From Denitrificimonas caeni DSM 24390 (lineage in GTDB: Bacteria > Pseudomonadota > Gammaproteobacteria > Pseudomonadales > Pseudomonadaceae), in contig NZ_ATXQ01000003.1 of NCBI RefSeq assembly GCF_000421765.1, positions 186,001 to 250,000 on the forward strand: a DNA stretch of 64,000 nt. Direction: 5' to 3'. Both the position numbers and the translations under genes were made by a program. Positions 18,639 to 27,600 of this stretch are shown here, one piece after another. Under the pieces are notes generated by a model that saw only the letters and a list, made by a program, of their open reading frames with translations, ran no database searches and was not told the DNA's origin. Each line of letters starts with the position of its first letter. Positions within the stretch are counted from its first letter, which is position 1.

Positions 18639-19835
18639 CTATCCAGGATGCCCATCAACTCGCGCTTGCCATAGCATCGGTGCGTAATTCCAGACATACA
18701 TAGCAAAGCTTAATCCCCAACAAATCGCCGCAATCCATAAGCCTGGCATATAAGCCCAATCAACCAAAAGTACACGTGATACAGCACCAAGGTTAAAGAG
18801 AATAAAAGCTAGAGTCATCACTTTAGGAGGAGCCAGTTGTCGACCCGTATGGCCCAGAGTAACCCGGGCAATCATGCCTAAAATCAGTCCACCCATCGCA
18901 CCAACAGTTAAGGCATGCACAGCAATGCTGATATTGGCTAGCACTGAAAAGTGCCATAACGCCATGGCCAAACAGGCAATACCGATCCAAGCGTGCGCTA
19001 AATGCAATGACCATAATAAGGGTACGCGCCAAATTCCCGCGTCATACCAGCGCAGATTGCGAATTAAATGACCAACACCTAAAGCCGCAAAAACAGTTCC
19101 TATGATGATGTTTGCTTCCATCGCCCAACCGAGCATCACTGTGATTGACACTACAATCGTGCCTATTAGCAAAGCCCAATCAAGTTTTGGCCAAGGCGTA
19201 ACACCTTCTTTACGCAATAGACCCCGCTGGGTAAAGAAAGGAATGACACGGCCACCGATCATGCTCATCAGTGCGGCAACAAACCAGACACCACCGACTG
19301 TCGCTTGACGCTGCAATACATCGTTAGCTGTAGCAACCCCATACAAGGTCACGCCATTGGCTATAGCCAGCAACACCAGCACCACCACTAAAGGGTAATT
19401 TCGCACCTGACGCACCGGCCACACACTGCGCGCCATCTGCGCTGCAACCAGCGGCAGAAACAAGCCATCCAGCACGATTACGCACCATACCGGCGTACCC
19501 ACCAACCAAGCCAAGCGTGAAGCAACCCAAAGCGCGGTAAGCACCATTAATGGTTTGCCCGATAAGCCAGGGAAGCCTGTCCATGTTTGCACTGCCGTCA
19601 ACAAGAAACCAGCAATGATCGCTGCAGCAAAGCCAAATAACAATTCATGGCGATGCCAAGCCAGCCATCCACCGGTAGGCTGCCAATCAGCAAACCAGCC
19701 GTTTAAAGCCATGACCCACAAAGGAATTGCCAGCATCGCTAAGATACTGCCCAGCAAGAAAAAAGGCCGAAAGCCTAAACGAAAAAAAGGCGTAATAGCG
19801 AGTGCCTCGCGCCGATCAATTACATTCACAGTCAT
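18639..19835 (-). CDS. nnrS: NnrS family heme-copper membrane protein
   Basis: 398 residues with about twelve membrane spans and the family start ITPFFRLGFRPFFLLGS. Other family features are WHRHELLFGF, a His-containing span with FAAAIIAGFLLTAVQTW, GGRVIPFFTQRG, and HALTVGAMGGLILGMIARVTLGHTGR. NnrS is a heme/copper membrane protein tied to resistance to nitric oxide and nitrosative stress in denitrifying bacteria. It stands as a single transcription unit with its own terminator. A Dnr/Anr-type box about 95-107 bases upstream fits control by NO or low oxygen. No other denitrification gene is in the window except a c4 cytochrome next door. Confidence 0.92.
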   Translation of the reverse strand: MTVNVIDRREALAITPFFRLGFRPFFLLGSILAMLAIPLWVMALNGWFADWQPTGGWLAWHRHELLFGFAAAIIAGFLLTAVQTWTGFPGLSGKPLMVLTALWVASRLAWLVGTPVWCVIVLDGLFLPLVAAQMARSVWPVRQVRNYPLVVVLVLLAIANGVTLYGVATANDVLQRQATVGGVWFVAALMSMIGGRVIPFFTQRGLLRKEGVTPWPKLDWALLIGTIVVSITVMLGWAMEANIIIGTVFAALGVGHLIRNLRWYDAGIWRVPLLWSLHLAHAWIGIACLAMALWHFSVLANISIAVHALTVGAMGGLILGMIARVTLGHTGRQLAPPKVMTLAFILFNLGAVSRVLLVDWAYMPGLWIAAICWGLSFAMYVWNYAPMLWQARVDGHPG

Positions 19836-19928
19836 TCTCCCAAGCCTTGCCGTATCACCCCTGTGTACAGCAATAGCCTACGTTGGTGCTATGGATTACA
19901 GCATAGCGCCTTTACTAGAAGTTATTGC

Positions 19929-19942
19929 TAGATCAGGATCAA
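19929..19942 (-). promoter_or_regulatory. Anr/Dnr (FNR-type) box upstream of nnrS
   Basis: On the minus strand TTGATCCTGATCTA matches TTGAT-N4-ATCAA at nine of ten fixed bases. Its centre lies 100 bases before the nnrS start codon, allowing a start site about 60 bases upstream of the ATG with the box near -41. Dnr control of nnrS is common in denitrifying pseudomonads. This site is a prediction. Confidence 0.6.
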
Positions 19943-19993
19943 GAAGAATGATAACCATCACGCGCAGCGCAGCTAAGGATAAGCTGCAGGCAT

Positions 19994-20030
19994 AAAAAAA
20001 CCGCCGAGTAGGCTAGCTGCCTCGGCGGTT
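19994..20030 (-). terminator. Terminator of the cytochrome c4 gene
   Basis: On the minus strand ACCGCCGAG and CTCGGCGGT form a 9-bp GC-rich stem with a 12-base loop followed by seven T. It lies 20 bases beyond the gene's stop. Confidence 0.92.
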
Positions 20031-20049
20031 CTGTTAATAGCCTAAACTA

Positions 20050-20655
20050 TTAATTCAAGCCATTGATGTAGCTTGATAATGCTTTGATGTCTTTATTGCT
20101 CAGCTTTGCCGCAATCGAGCGCATGATCATGGCATCGCCATCATTGGTGCGATCACCTTCACGGAAGTCGGTCAACTGCTTAGTAATATAAGCAGAATGC
20201 TGGCCATTCAGTTTTGGGTACACAGCTAAATCAAGACCTTCGCCATTTGGAGAATGGCAACCGGTGCAAGCTGGCATACCATCAACAATCTTACCGCCTT
20301 GATAGAGTGCTTCTCCACGCTCAACAAGCGCTGGATCTGCAGCTCCGATAGTGCCTTTCTGGCTGGCATACCAAGCAGAGATATCAGCTAAGTCTTGCTC
20401 AGACATTGCATCCAGCATGCCTGTCATTTCTACAACAGGACGATCGCCAGATTTAATATCACGCATTTGCTTAAGTAAATAACGCTCGCCTTGACCAGCT
20501 AGCTTTGGAAAGTTTGGCACCATGCTATTACCATCAGCATTGTGACAGGCAGAACACATAGCAATTTTACCTTGACCTGCTGCAGCATCTCCTGCGGCAT
20601 GGGCTAAACCACTGATGCCCAAGGTCAATAACAGACTTACAAATAGTTTGTTCAT
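20050..20655 (-). CDS. Diheme cytochrome c4
   Basis: 201 residues from the ATG at 20655. A TTG 12 bases upstream is also open, but the GGAAGAG between them is the ribosome site for the ATG. A Sec signal peptide ends after SGLAHA, so the mature protein is periplasmic. Two heme-binding sites, CSACH (near residue 36) and CTGCH (near 137), each head a c-type half-domain, the normal c4 layout. It carries electrons from the bc1 complex to terminal oxidases (cbb3) or denitrification enzymes. In P. aeruginosa c4 is also close to engB. Confidence 0.93.
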   Translation of the reverse strand: MNKLFVSLLLTLGISGLAHAAGDAAAGQGKIAMCSACHNADGNSMVPNFPKLAGQGERYLLKQMRDIKSGDRPVVEMTGMLDAMSEQDLADISAWYASQKGTIGAADPALVERGEALYQGGKIVDGMPACTGCHSPNGEGLDLAVYPKLNGQHSAYITKQLTDFREGDRTNDGDAMIMRSIAAKLSNKDIKALSSYINGLN

Positions 20656-20885
20656 CAGCTCTTCCAACTACGGCTAAAAAATATTTTCCGGACCGGCCTA
20701 GTCTTCATATTGATCTGGCTGATCTCGGCGCTTATAAATTATGCAAACATTACCATAATCTGCCGCACAGACAACCTTTTACAGATACATCTACAGCAAT
20801 GCGCACATACAATCCTAAGCATTATATACTGCTCAGAGTAAAACGGAAACGACACCTCTTGCCGCACCTTACACTTGGATAATTT

Positions 20886-21554
20886 ATGCAGCCTAAAAAC
20901 CCCATTATCGGCCTGTGCCAACAAGCCAGCTTTCTTACCAGCGCGGCTCGTGTTGAGCAGTGTCCTGTAGATGAAGGCTACGAAGTCGCCTTTGCAGGCC
21001 GCTCCAATGCGGGCAAATCCAGCGCACTCAACACTTTAACCCGCGCCAGCTTAGCACGTACGTCGAAAACTCCAGGCCGTACTCAGCTGCTGAACTTTTT
21101 CACTCTTGATGAAGATCGACGCTTGGTTGACTTGCCTGGCTACGGCTACGCCAAAGTACCCATTCCTCTCAAACTACATTGGCAGCGCCACTTAGAGGCC
21201 TACCTCGGCAGCCGTAACAGCCTGATGGGCTTAGTGCTAATGATGGACATTCGTCATCCACTGACACCATTTGACTGTTTAATGCTGGATTGGGCCGCTA
21301 GTATTAAAATGCCAATGCATATCTTGCTGACTAAAGCCGACAAACTGACTTTTGGTGCCGGCAGAGCAGCACTGCTGAAAACACAAAAAGATATTCAGCA
21401 AAAATGGGGCGACACTGCCAGCATTCAACTGTTCTCATCGACCAAACGCATTGGTATTGAGGAAGCACAGTATGTATTGGCAAACTGGTTGCAACTCATT
21501 GAGCCAGAAGATGCAGACGCATGTGATGACAGCGATGGCGCGATAGAAGAGTAA
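20886..21554 (+). CDS. engB: Ribosome-assembly GTPase EngB (YihA/YsxC)
   Basis: 222 residues, GTPase of the TrmE-Era-EngA superfamily needed for large ribosomal subunit assembly and cell division. G1 is GRSNAGKSS (near residue 38), G2 TPGRTQ, G3 [10 protein letters not shown], and G4 TKAD. The C-terminal 15 residues are acidic ([17 protein letters not shown]), which is a bit longer than usual. It is divergent from cytochrome c4 across a 230-base region. polA is not adjacent here, unlike many gammaproteobacteria, and lies 27 kb away. Confidence 0.95.
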   Translation: MQPKNPIIGLCQQASFLTSAARVEQCPVDEGYEVAFAGRSNAGKSSALNTLTRASLARTSKTPGRTQLLNFFTLDEDRRLVDLPGYGYAKVPIPLKLHWQRHLEAYLGSRNSLMGLVLMMDIRHPLTPFDCLMLDWAASIKMPMHILLTKADKLTFGAGRAALLKTQKDIQQKWGDTASIQLFSSTKRIGIEEAQYVLANWLQLIEPEDADACDDSDGAIEE

Positions 21555-21570
21555 TCAGTAAATAAGTGCC

Positions 21571-21595
21571 GCGCTGCATTATGGTAATGCAGCGC
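21571..21595. terminator. Bidirectional hairpin between engB and the patatin gene
   Basis: GCGCTGCATTA and TAATGCAGCGC form a perfect 11-bp stem with a 3-base loop between the convergent gene ends. Neither side has a clear T-run, so it may work as a weak terminator or as a 3'-end protecting hairpin for both mRNAs. Confidence 0.6.
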
Positions 21596-21601
21596 GACAC
21601 C

Positions 21602-23809
21602 TTAAAAGCTGCGCCCTAAATTCAGATACAGCGCATTTTCATCATCATCATTGACACCATAACTTAAGTTGAGCGGACCTAACGGCGTATCGACTGCCAC
21701 AAAGACACTCATGGCATTAATGTAGCCACTGTCTAAATCATTGATCTGATTCCAGACACGTCCACGCTCCAAGGAAACACCCGCATACACCGGCAAACCT
21801 AGTGAGAATGCTCGCACTGGCGTTAAGCGCCGATAGTAAATCAAACGTCCGATGCTCACATTTTGACCCGCCAAAGCATTCTCACGGTAGCCTGATAACT
21901 GTTGCGCACCACCGATTTGATAGCTTGAAGTCACCAACTCTTTAGCATCTAACGTCCGCGCATAGCGTCCGCCGACAATCCAAGTATTTGCGCGCCAATT
22001 AAACGGCTTATTGAGCTCGACTAGCCACTGTCGATAACGCTCGTCCGAGCCGAGCTCCGTGGCATGCTGCAGCGCTGACAACCGCAACTCTTCGCCACGT
22101 GTCGGGAAATTTACATTATCGAGACTATCGAATGCGTATTGCAGGTTGTAATAGCCTTCTTTAAAACTGAAATCAGGCAAATCAGGCTCACCAATACGCA
22201 CGTCCGCATTACCCCAACCCGAACCCACGCCAAAACGTATTTCCGCATTGGTGGAAATTTGCCGACCGACATTCACCCCGTAACGAAAACGCTGCAAGCG
22301 GTATTCGGCAATAGGATCGCGCTCTTCCATAAACTTAATATTGCGTACTTCACCATGTAACCAAGGCGAAACAAAGTAGCGTGAACCAACATCCAATGGC
22401 TGATAAAACTCGGTATAAAGCTCTTGATGATCACCCAGTTGCACGCGACTCAACCATTCTCCACCCAAACGGTTCAAACCGTTCATGCGAAAGCTAGCGC
22501 CTATATTAAAGACGCTATCGCCACGTAAATCATCGGAAAGATTCAGCCCTAAGCGTAAATAATCAGTACCCGAACGTTTGTCAGTCGCATTGATAACCAG
22601 CGCATTACCGCCCTCTTCAGCCTGCAAACGGTACTCTACCCGATCGAAATACTCTAAGCCGTAGAGTGTTCCCATATCTTTTTGTAATTGCTCAACATCC
22701 AGCGGCTCACCAATTTTCTGCCTGATGTAGTAACGCACCACCTCATCACCCACCTTTGAAGTGTTTTGAATACGCACGGCACTAATCACTGGTTTCTTCT
22801 TGGTTTTTTTCTGGTTACTGGGCAGTCTTGGCTGTTCTTGCAGCGGCTGCGACAGTGCGGCCAAACGCCACTGCAGAGCGTCCGCAGCACGGTAACCTGC
22901 ATCCATCATGCCCTGAGCGCGAGCAAAATCAGTGATACCAAAACCCGCCAATTCTGGCTGAATTAAAATATCCTGTTGCTGCAAAGTAGCCAACTGCGCT
23001 TCTGAGTTGCGCCGTGTTAATAACGCAACCGATTGATTGAGGATATTAAAGACCGTTTGCAGTGATTCTGTAGACGCGAGCGGCGAGCCAATATCAACCA
23101 CAATAACCCGGTCAACCCCCATACTTCTGGCGATATCAACCGGAATATTGTTCGAAATCCCACCATCAACCAACAACCGACCATCCACTTCAACCGGGGT
23201 TAGTACGGCTGGAATCGACATGCTGGCACGCACGGCTAAAGCCAAATGTCCATGCGAGAACACCACTGCTTCACCAGTGGAAATATCAGCCGCAACTGCT
23301 CGGAAAGGAATGGGCAAATCATCAAAGTCATCTACCGCGCCGGCTCGCGCAAAAAGCTTCTCTAATAACACTGCGAGATTCTGCCCTTGCAGCACGCCCA
23401 ACGGTAAACCTAAGGTGCCATCATCACGAAAACTAAGCTTTTGCTTAACCAAAAAATCACGATCATCTTGTTTACGGCGAAAGGGAATATCTTCGCGTGG
23501 CGGCGCATCTGATAAAGCTTGCTGCCAATCCAGCTCAGTCGCCAATTGCTCAAGTTCAGCAATGCTATAACCGGCTGCATACAAACCACCCACCACTGCG
23601 CCCATACTGGTACCAGCAATCGCATCAATGACAACACCCTGTTCTTCCAACGCTTTAAGCACACCAATATGCGCCAAACCACGTGCTGCTCCGCCAGATA
23701 ACACAAGACCCACACGTTCTCGCTCTGTCTCCACAACAGGCTCAGCACAGGTTAAACTTGCAAGACTAAAAGTAAGAAAGACAGCACATACTTTTAAAAA
23801 CAAAGACAT
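21602..23809 (-). CDS. plpD: PlpD-type patatin phospholipase fused to outer-membrane barrel (type Vd secretion)
   Basis: 735 residues. Signal peptide 1-22 ends before EPVV. The patatin domain (about 30-300) has the oxyanion loop GGAARG, the nucleophile GTSMG and the catalytic DGGISNN. A POTRA-like segment (about 330-400) and a 16-strand-type barrel of the BamA/TpsB family follow, ending in a C-terminal Phe (LNLGRSF), the usual outer-membrane assembly signal. In P. aeruginosa, PlpD is a lipase that carries its own secretion pore. All catalytic motifs look intact. It stands alone, convergent with engB. Confidence 0.9.
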   Translation of the reverse strand: MSLFLKVCAVFLTFSLASLTCAEPVVETERERVGLVLSGGAARGLAHIGVLKALEEQGVVIDAIAGTSMGAVVGGLYAAGYSIAELEQLATELDWQQALSDAPPREDIPFRRKQDDRDFLVKQKLSFRDDGTLGLPLGVLQGQNLAVLLEKLFARAGAVDDFDDLPIPFRAVAADISTGEAVVFSHGHLALAVRASMSIPAVLTPVEVDGRLLVDGGISNNIPVDIARSMGVDRVIVVDIGSPLASTESLQTVFNILNQSVALLTRRNSEAQLATLQQQDILIQPELAGFGITDFARAQGMMDAGYRAADALQWRLAALSQPLQEQPRLPSNQKKTKKKPVISAVRIQNTSKVGDEVVRYYIRQKIGEPLDVEQLQKDMGTLYGLEYFDRVEYRLQAEEGGNALVINATDKRSGTDYLRLGLNLSDDLRGDSVFNIGASFRMNGLNRLGGEWLSRVQLGDHQELYTEFYQPLDVGSRYFVSPWLHGEVRNIKFMEERDPIAEYRLQRFRYGVNVGRQISTNAEIRFGVGSGWGNADVRIGEPDLPDFSFKEGYYNLQYAFDSLDNVNFPTRGEELRLSALQHATELGSDERYRQWLVELNKPFNWRANTWIVGGRYARTLDAKELVTSSYQIGGAQQLSGYRENALAGQNVSIGRLIYYRRLTPVRAFSLGLPVYAGVSLERGRVWNQINDLDSGYINAMSVFVAVDTPLGPLNLSYGVNDDDENALYLNLGRSF

Positions 23810-23887
23810 AAGTACATCTCAAGCTCATTACGCACAGATATTGCATACACATTAGCCTACCGGCTAGGCAAAACCTAAATTACAGAC

Positions 23888-23920
23888 AAAAAAAAGCCCC
23901 GCATTTCTGCGAGGCCTTTT
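23888..23920 (-). terminator. Terminator of tRNA-Thr
   Basis: On the minus strand AAAGGCCTCGCA pairs with TGCGGGGCTTT (one bulge, one G/U) around GAAA and is followed by a long T-run. It starts four bases after the encoded CCA. Confidence 0.9.
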
Positions 23921-23924
23921 AAAA

Positions 23925-24000
<76 letters not shown>

Positions 24001-24010
24001 AATGGCGGCC

Positions 24011-24038
24011 ATTATATAGATTACAAACAGCTTGTAAA
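24011..24038 (-). promoter_or_regulatory. Sigma-70 promoter of tRNA-Thr
   Basis: On the minus strand, TTTACA (24033-24038), a 16-base spacer and a perfect TATAAT (24011-24016) are followed by GGCCGCC, a GC-rich discriminator typical of stringently controlled stable RNA promoters. Transcription would start a few bases before the tRNA. Confidence 0.85.
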
Positions 24039-24136
24039 CCTTTTCTGTAATTATTTTTAAAGCGAGCAAATTCAAGCAGTTACTCAGGCTTAGTGAAACC
24101 TCCTGCAGCTCAACAAGCGCAGTGTCTTGGCTGTTT

Positions 24137-25375
24137 TTAAACTCTGCAGGCGAGTAGCAAAAGGTTACGCGGCGTCAGTTCACTCGCGCAAAACTCACCC
24201 AGCTCGACGCGAAAGCCTTGCTCATGCAGAAAGATTGCTTGATCGAGCACCAGCCACAACTCTAGCGGTCGACGAAACAGCGCACGCAGCAGTTCCAAAT
24301 TGCGCACCTCTGCTAATCGCTGCCAGCCACGCGCCTGCAGATCGATCCAGTTTTGCACCGGCACACTAGGCAAGCCTTTTAATTTAGCCAAGTCAGCACA
24401 CCACTGTGCAAAAGATTTATTAAACCAAGCGGCGGATAAGGAAGGAGTCGGCAAATACTCATCAACGCCGCGCAATTCGCGCTGCAAAATATCAAAGGCT
24501 AAACGCCAAGCCATCGACTGATCACGCAAACGGCGCTCACGATTGGTAGCCGTCACGGTAGCGGTTAGCGGTAAACCCAGGTCATCACGATTCAGTCGCA
24601 ATGCAGAGGCTTGACCTTGCGCAGACAGCGGTTGATAAAACTCAGATTGCGTACGATTATAGCAACAGGGCGCTAAAGCTACGGCCGCTGCTTGCTGCGC
24701 GTTCACCTGCCGTAGCAGATGAGTATGCAAATCACCGCACGCATGCAAGGCAATCACCGCACCGGCTTGCTGCAGCGGCGCAGCACTCTCGGCGCTCATC
24801 ACATCACACAATCTATGCTGCGCATGGGCAAGGTATTTATGGCTGATAGCTTGGCCACTGTTAATCAGCTCAGAATTAAACTCTAGACATTCAAGATGTG
24901 CATTCGGCCAAGCCAGATAACGCCCAAGATGACCTTTACCAGCACACCAATCGAGCCAGTTGTTGGTAGCGGCAAGCGACTGTCCAGCGCCACTGTGCAC
25001 CGCGCTGGCAAAAGCCTCTATCTGTTGCCATTTACGCTCAGCAATGCCACTTTGCATACGCAGCGGGCGCTGGCTCAGCAAGGTATCAGGGAAAGACCCA
25101 AGCGTTGAGAGCTGTTGTGCTCGCTGCGCCCAATCAGCAAAGGGTTGCGGAGCAGATAAAGCATAGGGATTTGCATGACAGGCTTCCGCATCAGCCAAAC
25201 TGCGCGCGCGCAGCCAAACGGCAAGCTCAGGATACTCAGCTTCCCAGTTCAACTTTTGCTGAATAAAAGGCTTTTCCCGCCAAAGACTTTGTTGCGCCAG
25301 AAGAAAAGTATCTAACGCTAAAAATCGCTCGCGCAAAGCATCGCCACTGAGTAGCGGCGCATCATGACTTAGCAC
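24137..25375 (-). CDS. SAM-dependent methyltransferase-like protein (METTL25/Trm13-type fold)
   Basis: 412 residues from a GTG abutting the stop of the upstream permease. The central part has a motif I-like LDWCAGKGHLGRYLA (near residue 145), LECLEFN, IALHACGDLHTHLL, and APCCYNR, typical of the Methyltransf_32 group. The HACGDL and CCY signatures match this family in eukaryotic and bacterial proteins. The target is unknown to me. It is the fifth gene of the amino-acid transporter operon, but this could be simple read-through partnership. No membrane segment or signal peptide is seen. Confidence 0.7.
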   Translation of the reverse strand: MLSHDAPLLSGDALRERFLALDTFLLAQQSLWREKPFIQQKLNWEAEYPELAVWLRARSLADAEACHANPYALSAPQPFADWAQRAQQLSTLGSFPDTLLSQRPLRMQSGIAERKWQQIEAFASAVHSGAGQSLAATNNWLDWCAGKGHLGRYLAWPNAHLECLEFNSELINSGQAISHKYLAHAQHRLCDVMSAESAAPLQQAGAVIALHACGDLHTHLLRQVNAQQAAAVALAPCCYNRTQSEFYQPLSAQGQASALRLNRDDLGLPLTATVTATNRERRLRDQSMAWRLAFDILQRELRGVDEYLPTPSLSAAWFNKSFAQWCADLAKLKGLPSVPVQNWIDLQARGWQRLAEVRNLELLRALFRRPLELWLVLDQAIFLHEQGFRVELGEFCASELTPRNLLLLACRV

Positions 25376-26065
25376 TTACCTGCCCTGCAGCGCATCCACG
25401 CGTAGCTTGCGTTCCAGCCAACGAAAAACCTGTACTAAAATAAAGGTCATCGCCAAGTAGAACAAACCAGCAGCAAAGAAAATTTCTACCGGCAAATAAG
25501 TACGGGCGATAATGGTGCGCGCCATTCCGGTCAGTTCCAGCAAAGTGATGGTACTGGCCAGCGAACTGGCTTTGAGCATCAATATCACTTCATTACTGTA
25601 CGCAGGTAAACCAATGCGGGCGGCACGCGGCAAAATAATATGCCACATGGTTTGCGCACGACTCATACCCAAGGAACGCGCAGCTTCTACTTCGCCAGGC
25701 GGCACCGCTTGAATGGCGCCGCGAATAATTTCAGCAATATAGGCTGCTGTATGCATGGTCATCGCAATCAGAGCGCACCAATAAGGATCACGTAAGTACG
25801 GCCACAATGGACCTTGTTTGACCGCATCAAACTGCGCCAAACCGTAATAGACCAAAAACAATTGCAGCAACAGTGGTGTGCCGCGGAAAAAGAAAATATA
25901 GCTAAACGGCAAGGCTCGCACGTACCAATGTCTAGATGCTCGCGCCATGCCTAAGGGAATAGCAATGAGCAAACCGACTAAAACAGCAATCGCTACCAGC
26001 TCTAAGGTTAAGTAAGCGCCTTCTAGGAGTTTTGGCAGCCACTTAACAATCACGTCCCACTTCAT
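25376..26065 (-). CDS. Polar amino-acid ABC transporter permease (HisM type)
   Basis: 229 residues with about five membrane spans and the permease EAA loop EVEAARSLGMSRAQTMWHIILPRA. RGTPLLLQLFLVYYG is conserved in the HisMQ family. It forms the inner-membrane channel with the HisQ-like protein. It overlaps the preceding gene by four bases (ATGA). The set resembles a P. aeruginosa locus with the order ATPase, binding protein, permease, permease. The substrate is probably a basic amino acid (Arg/Lys/Orn/His), but this is not settled by sequence reading. Confidence 0.88.
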   Translation of the reverse strand: MKWDVIVKWLPKLLEGAYLTLELVAIAVLVGLLIAIPLGMARASRHWYVRALPFSYIFFFRGTPLLLQLFLVYYGLAQFDAVKQGPLWPYLRDPYWCALIAMTMHTAAYIAEIIRGAIQAVPPGEVEAARSLGMSRAQTMWHIILPRAARIGLPAYSNEVILMLKASSLASTITLLELTGMARTIIARTYLPVEIFFAAGLFYLAMTFILVQVFRWLERKLRVDALQGR

Positions 26066-26757
26066 GCTGCGCTCCTTACAAAGCCGCGATTCGCGCGTTT
26101 TTCAAAGAAGTGCAGAATCAGCATACTCAAGACAGTTAAACCCAGATAAATAAAGGCGGCGACCATAAAGAAGGTGAAAGGCTGCTTAGAAGAGGTCACC
26201 GCAACTTGCGCGCTACGCATCACTTCATCCAAACCGACCACTGACACCAGCGCGGTGTCTTTCATTAAAATCATAAACAGATTGCCCAAGCCGGGAATCG
26301 CAATACGCCACATCTGTGGCAGAACCAGACGAAATAAAATACGCGGACGCGAGAGCCCTAATGCCAAGCCCGCTTCGCGATGACCGCGAGGGATGGCTAA
26401 TAAAGCACCACGGAACACTTCTGTGGCATAAGCGCCAAAACACAGACCTAATGCCAGAACACCTGCGGAAAACGCACTGAGCTCCAGTTCTGGGTAACCA
26501 ATCGCCTCGCCCAGTTCACGAACAAAACCCACTGAGCCATAATAAATTAATAACACCCACAGCAACTCTGGAACACCACGCACCATAGTGGAATAGGCAT
26601 CACCCAACCAACGCAGCGTACGATAGGGCGATGTTTTGGCTAAAGCGCCAGCCAAACCAAGACACAGGCCTAATGCCAGTGAGCACAAAGCCAGTTGAAT
26701 TGTTATCCAAGTACCCGCAAGCAGGGCTGGACCAAAACCATAGAGATCAAAATTCAT
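26062..26757 (-). CDS. Polar amino-acid ABC transporter permease (HisQ type)
   Basis: 231 residues, about five spans, with VRGVPELLWVLLIYYGSVGF and the EAA loop HREAGLALGLSRPRILFRLVLPQ. It pairs with the HisM-like permease. The ATG is not preceded by a strong ribosome site. A GC-rich hairpin lies in the 77-base gap between this gene and the binding-protein gene, which would let the binding protein be made in excess. Confidence 0.88.
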   Translation of the reverse strand: MNFDLYGFGPALLAGTWITIQLALCSLALGLCLGLAGALAKTSPYRTLRWLGDAYSTMVRGVPELLWVLLIYYGSVGFVRELGEAIGYPELELSAFSAGVLALGLCFGAYATEVFRGALLAIPRGHREAGLALGLSRPRILFRLVLPQMWRIAIPGLGNLFMILMKDTALVSVVGLDEVMRSAQVAVTSSKQPFTFFMVAAFIYLGLTVLSMLILHFFEKRANRGFVRSAA

Positions 26758-26786
26758 CAGGGATACTTGTTAGGCAGTTGCAAAGT

Positions 26787-26811
26787 AAAACCGCCACAAC
26801 AAAGGTGGCGG
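26787..26811 (-). terminator. Intra-operon hairpin between binding-protein and permease genes
   Basis: CCGCCAC and GTGGCGG form a 7-bp GC-rich stem with a 7-base loop; on the minus strand it is followed by TTTTAC. Such a partial terminator or 3' stabiliser behind a binding-protein gene usually explains higher binding-protein levels than permease. Confidence 0.65.
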
Positions 26812-26834
26812 CTTGTTACAGCGCAGACTTAAAA

Positions 26835-27590
26835 TTAATACACGCTAAATGGGAAGTACTTGTCGTTGATGGTTTTATAAGTACCGTCTTCAACAATTTC
26901 TTTCAGCGCTACGTTTAAGCGCTCGCGCAATTCATCATTACCTTTGCGCAGAGCGATACCGATTTTATCGTTATCAAACACAGGCTCGCCTTTGAACTCA
27001 TAGTCGGCACCGGCTTCGCTTTTCAGCCATTCCCAGTTGACAAACTTATCCGCCAACACACCATCTAAACGGCCTGAGGCTAAATCAAGGTAAGCATTTT
27101 CATTGGTATCGTAGAGTTTGATATCAATGGCTTTACCGTAGTTATCTTCCAACCAGTTACCCGCGATAGTCGCGCGCTGCGCACCAATCACTTTGCCTTT
27201 TAGGCTTTTCGCATCAATTGCAAAGTTACTGCTCTTCGGTGCAATAAATTGCAAACCGTTGGTGTAGTACGGATCGGTAAAATCAACCGCTTGTAGACGC
27301 TCTTCAGTGATCGACATGGACGCTGCTAGAAAATCAAATTTCTTCGCATTTAGCGCAGGAATAATGCCATCCCAATCTGATGTAACAACACTGCACTCAA
27401 CTTTCATTTTTTCGCACAGTGCTTTAGCGATATCCAGATCAAAGCCCACCACTTCGCCACTGGAGTCAATCAAGTTGAACGGTGGGTAAGCACCTTCAGT
27501 ACCAATTTTTAATTTCTCTACGGCAAAGCTGCCGGTGGCAAAGGACAAACTGGCTGCTGCCACTAAGAGTATTTTTTTATATTTTTTCAT
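26835..27590 (-). CDS. Periplasmic amino-acid-binding protein (HisJ/ArgT family)
   Basis: 251 residues from ATG 27590 (MKKYKKILLVAAASL). The frame is open 96 bases upstream into the ATPase gene, but the inner start has GAGGCG before it and yields a clean Sec signal peptide cleaved after SFA. IGTEGAYPPFNLID, GFDLDIAKAL, DFLAASMSITEERLQAVDFTDPYY and GIALRKGN are SBP_bac_3 motifs, with an Arg/Asp pair that usually binds the amino-acid backbone. It delivers the ligand to the HisQM-like permeases. Confidence 0.92.
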   Translation of the reverse strand: MKKYKKILLVAAASLSFATGSFAVEKLKIGTEGAYPPFNLIDSSGEVVGFDLDIAKALCEKMKVECSVVTSDWDGIIPALNAKKFDFLAASMSITEERLQAVDFTDPYYTNGLQFIAPKSSNFAIDAKSLKGKVIGAQRATIAGNWLEDNYGKAIDIKLYDTNENAYLDLASGRLDGVLADKFVNWEWLKSEAGADYEFKGEPVFDNDKIGIALRKGNDELRERLNVALKEIVEDGTYKTINDKYFPFSVY

Positions 27591-27600
27591 AGTTGTCGCC

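Noticed and set aside
23037..23570. A 177-residue open frame on the plus strand inside plpD, with similar long antisense frames inside glyS (56726-57259) and pntB
   Set aside because: They are wholly antisense to clear genes, have no ribosome site, and are poor in recognisable protein features. They are by-products of codon bias in the real gene.
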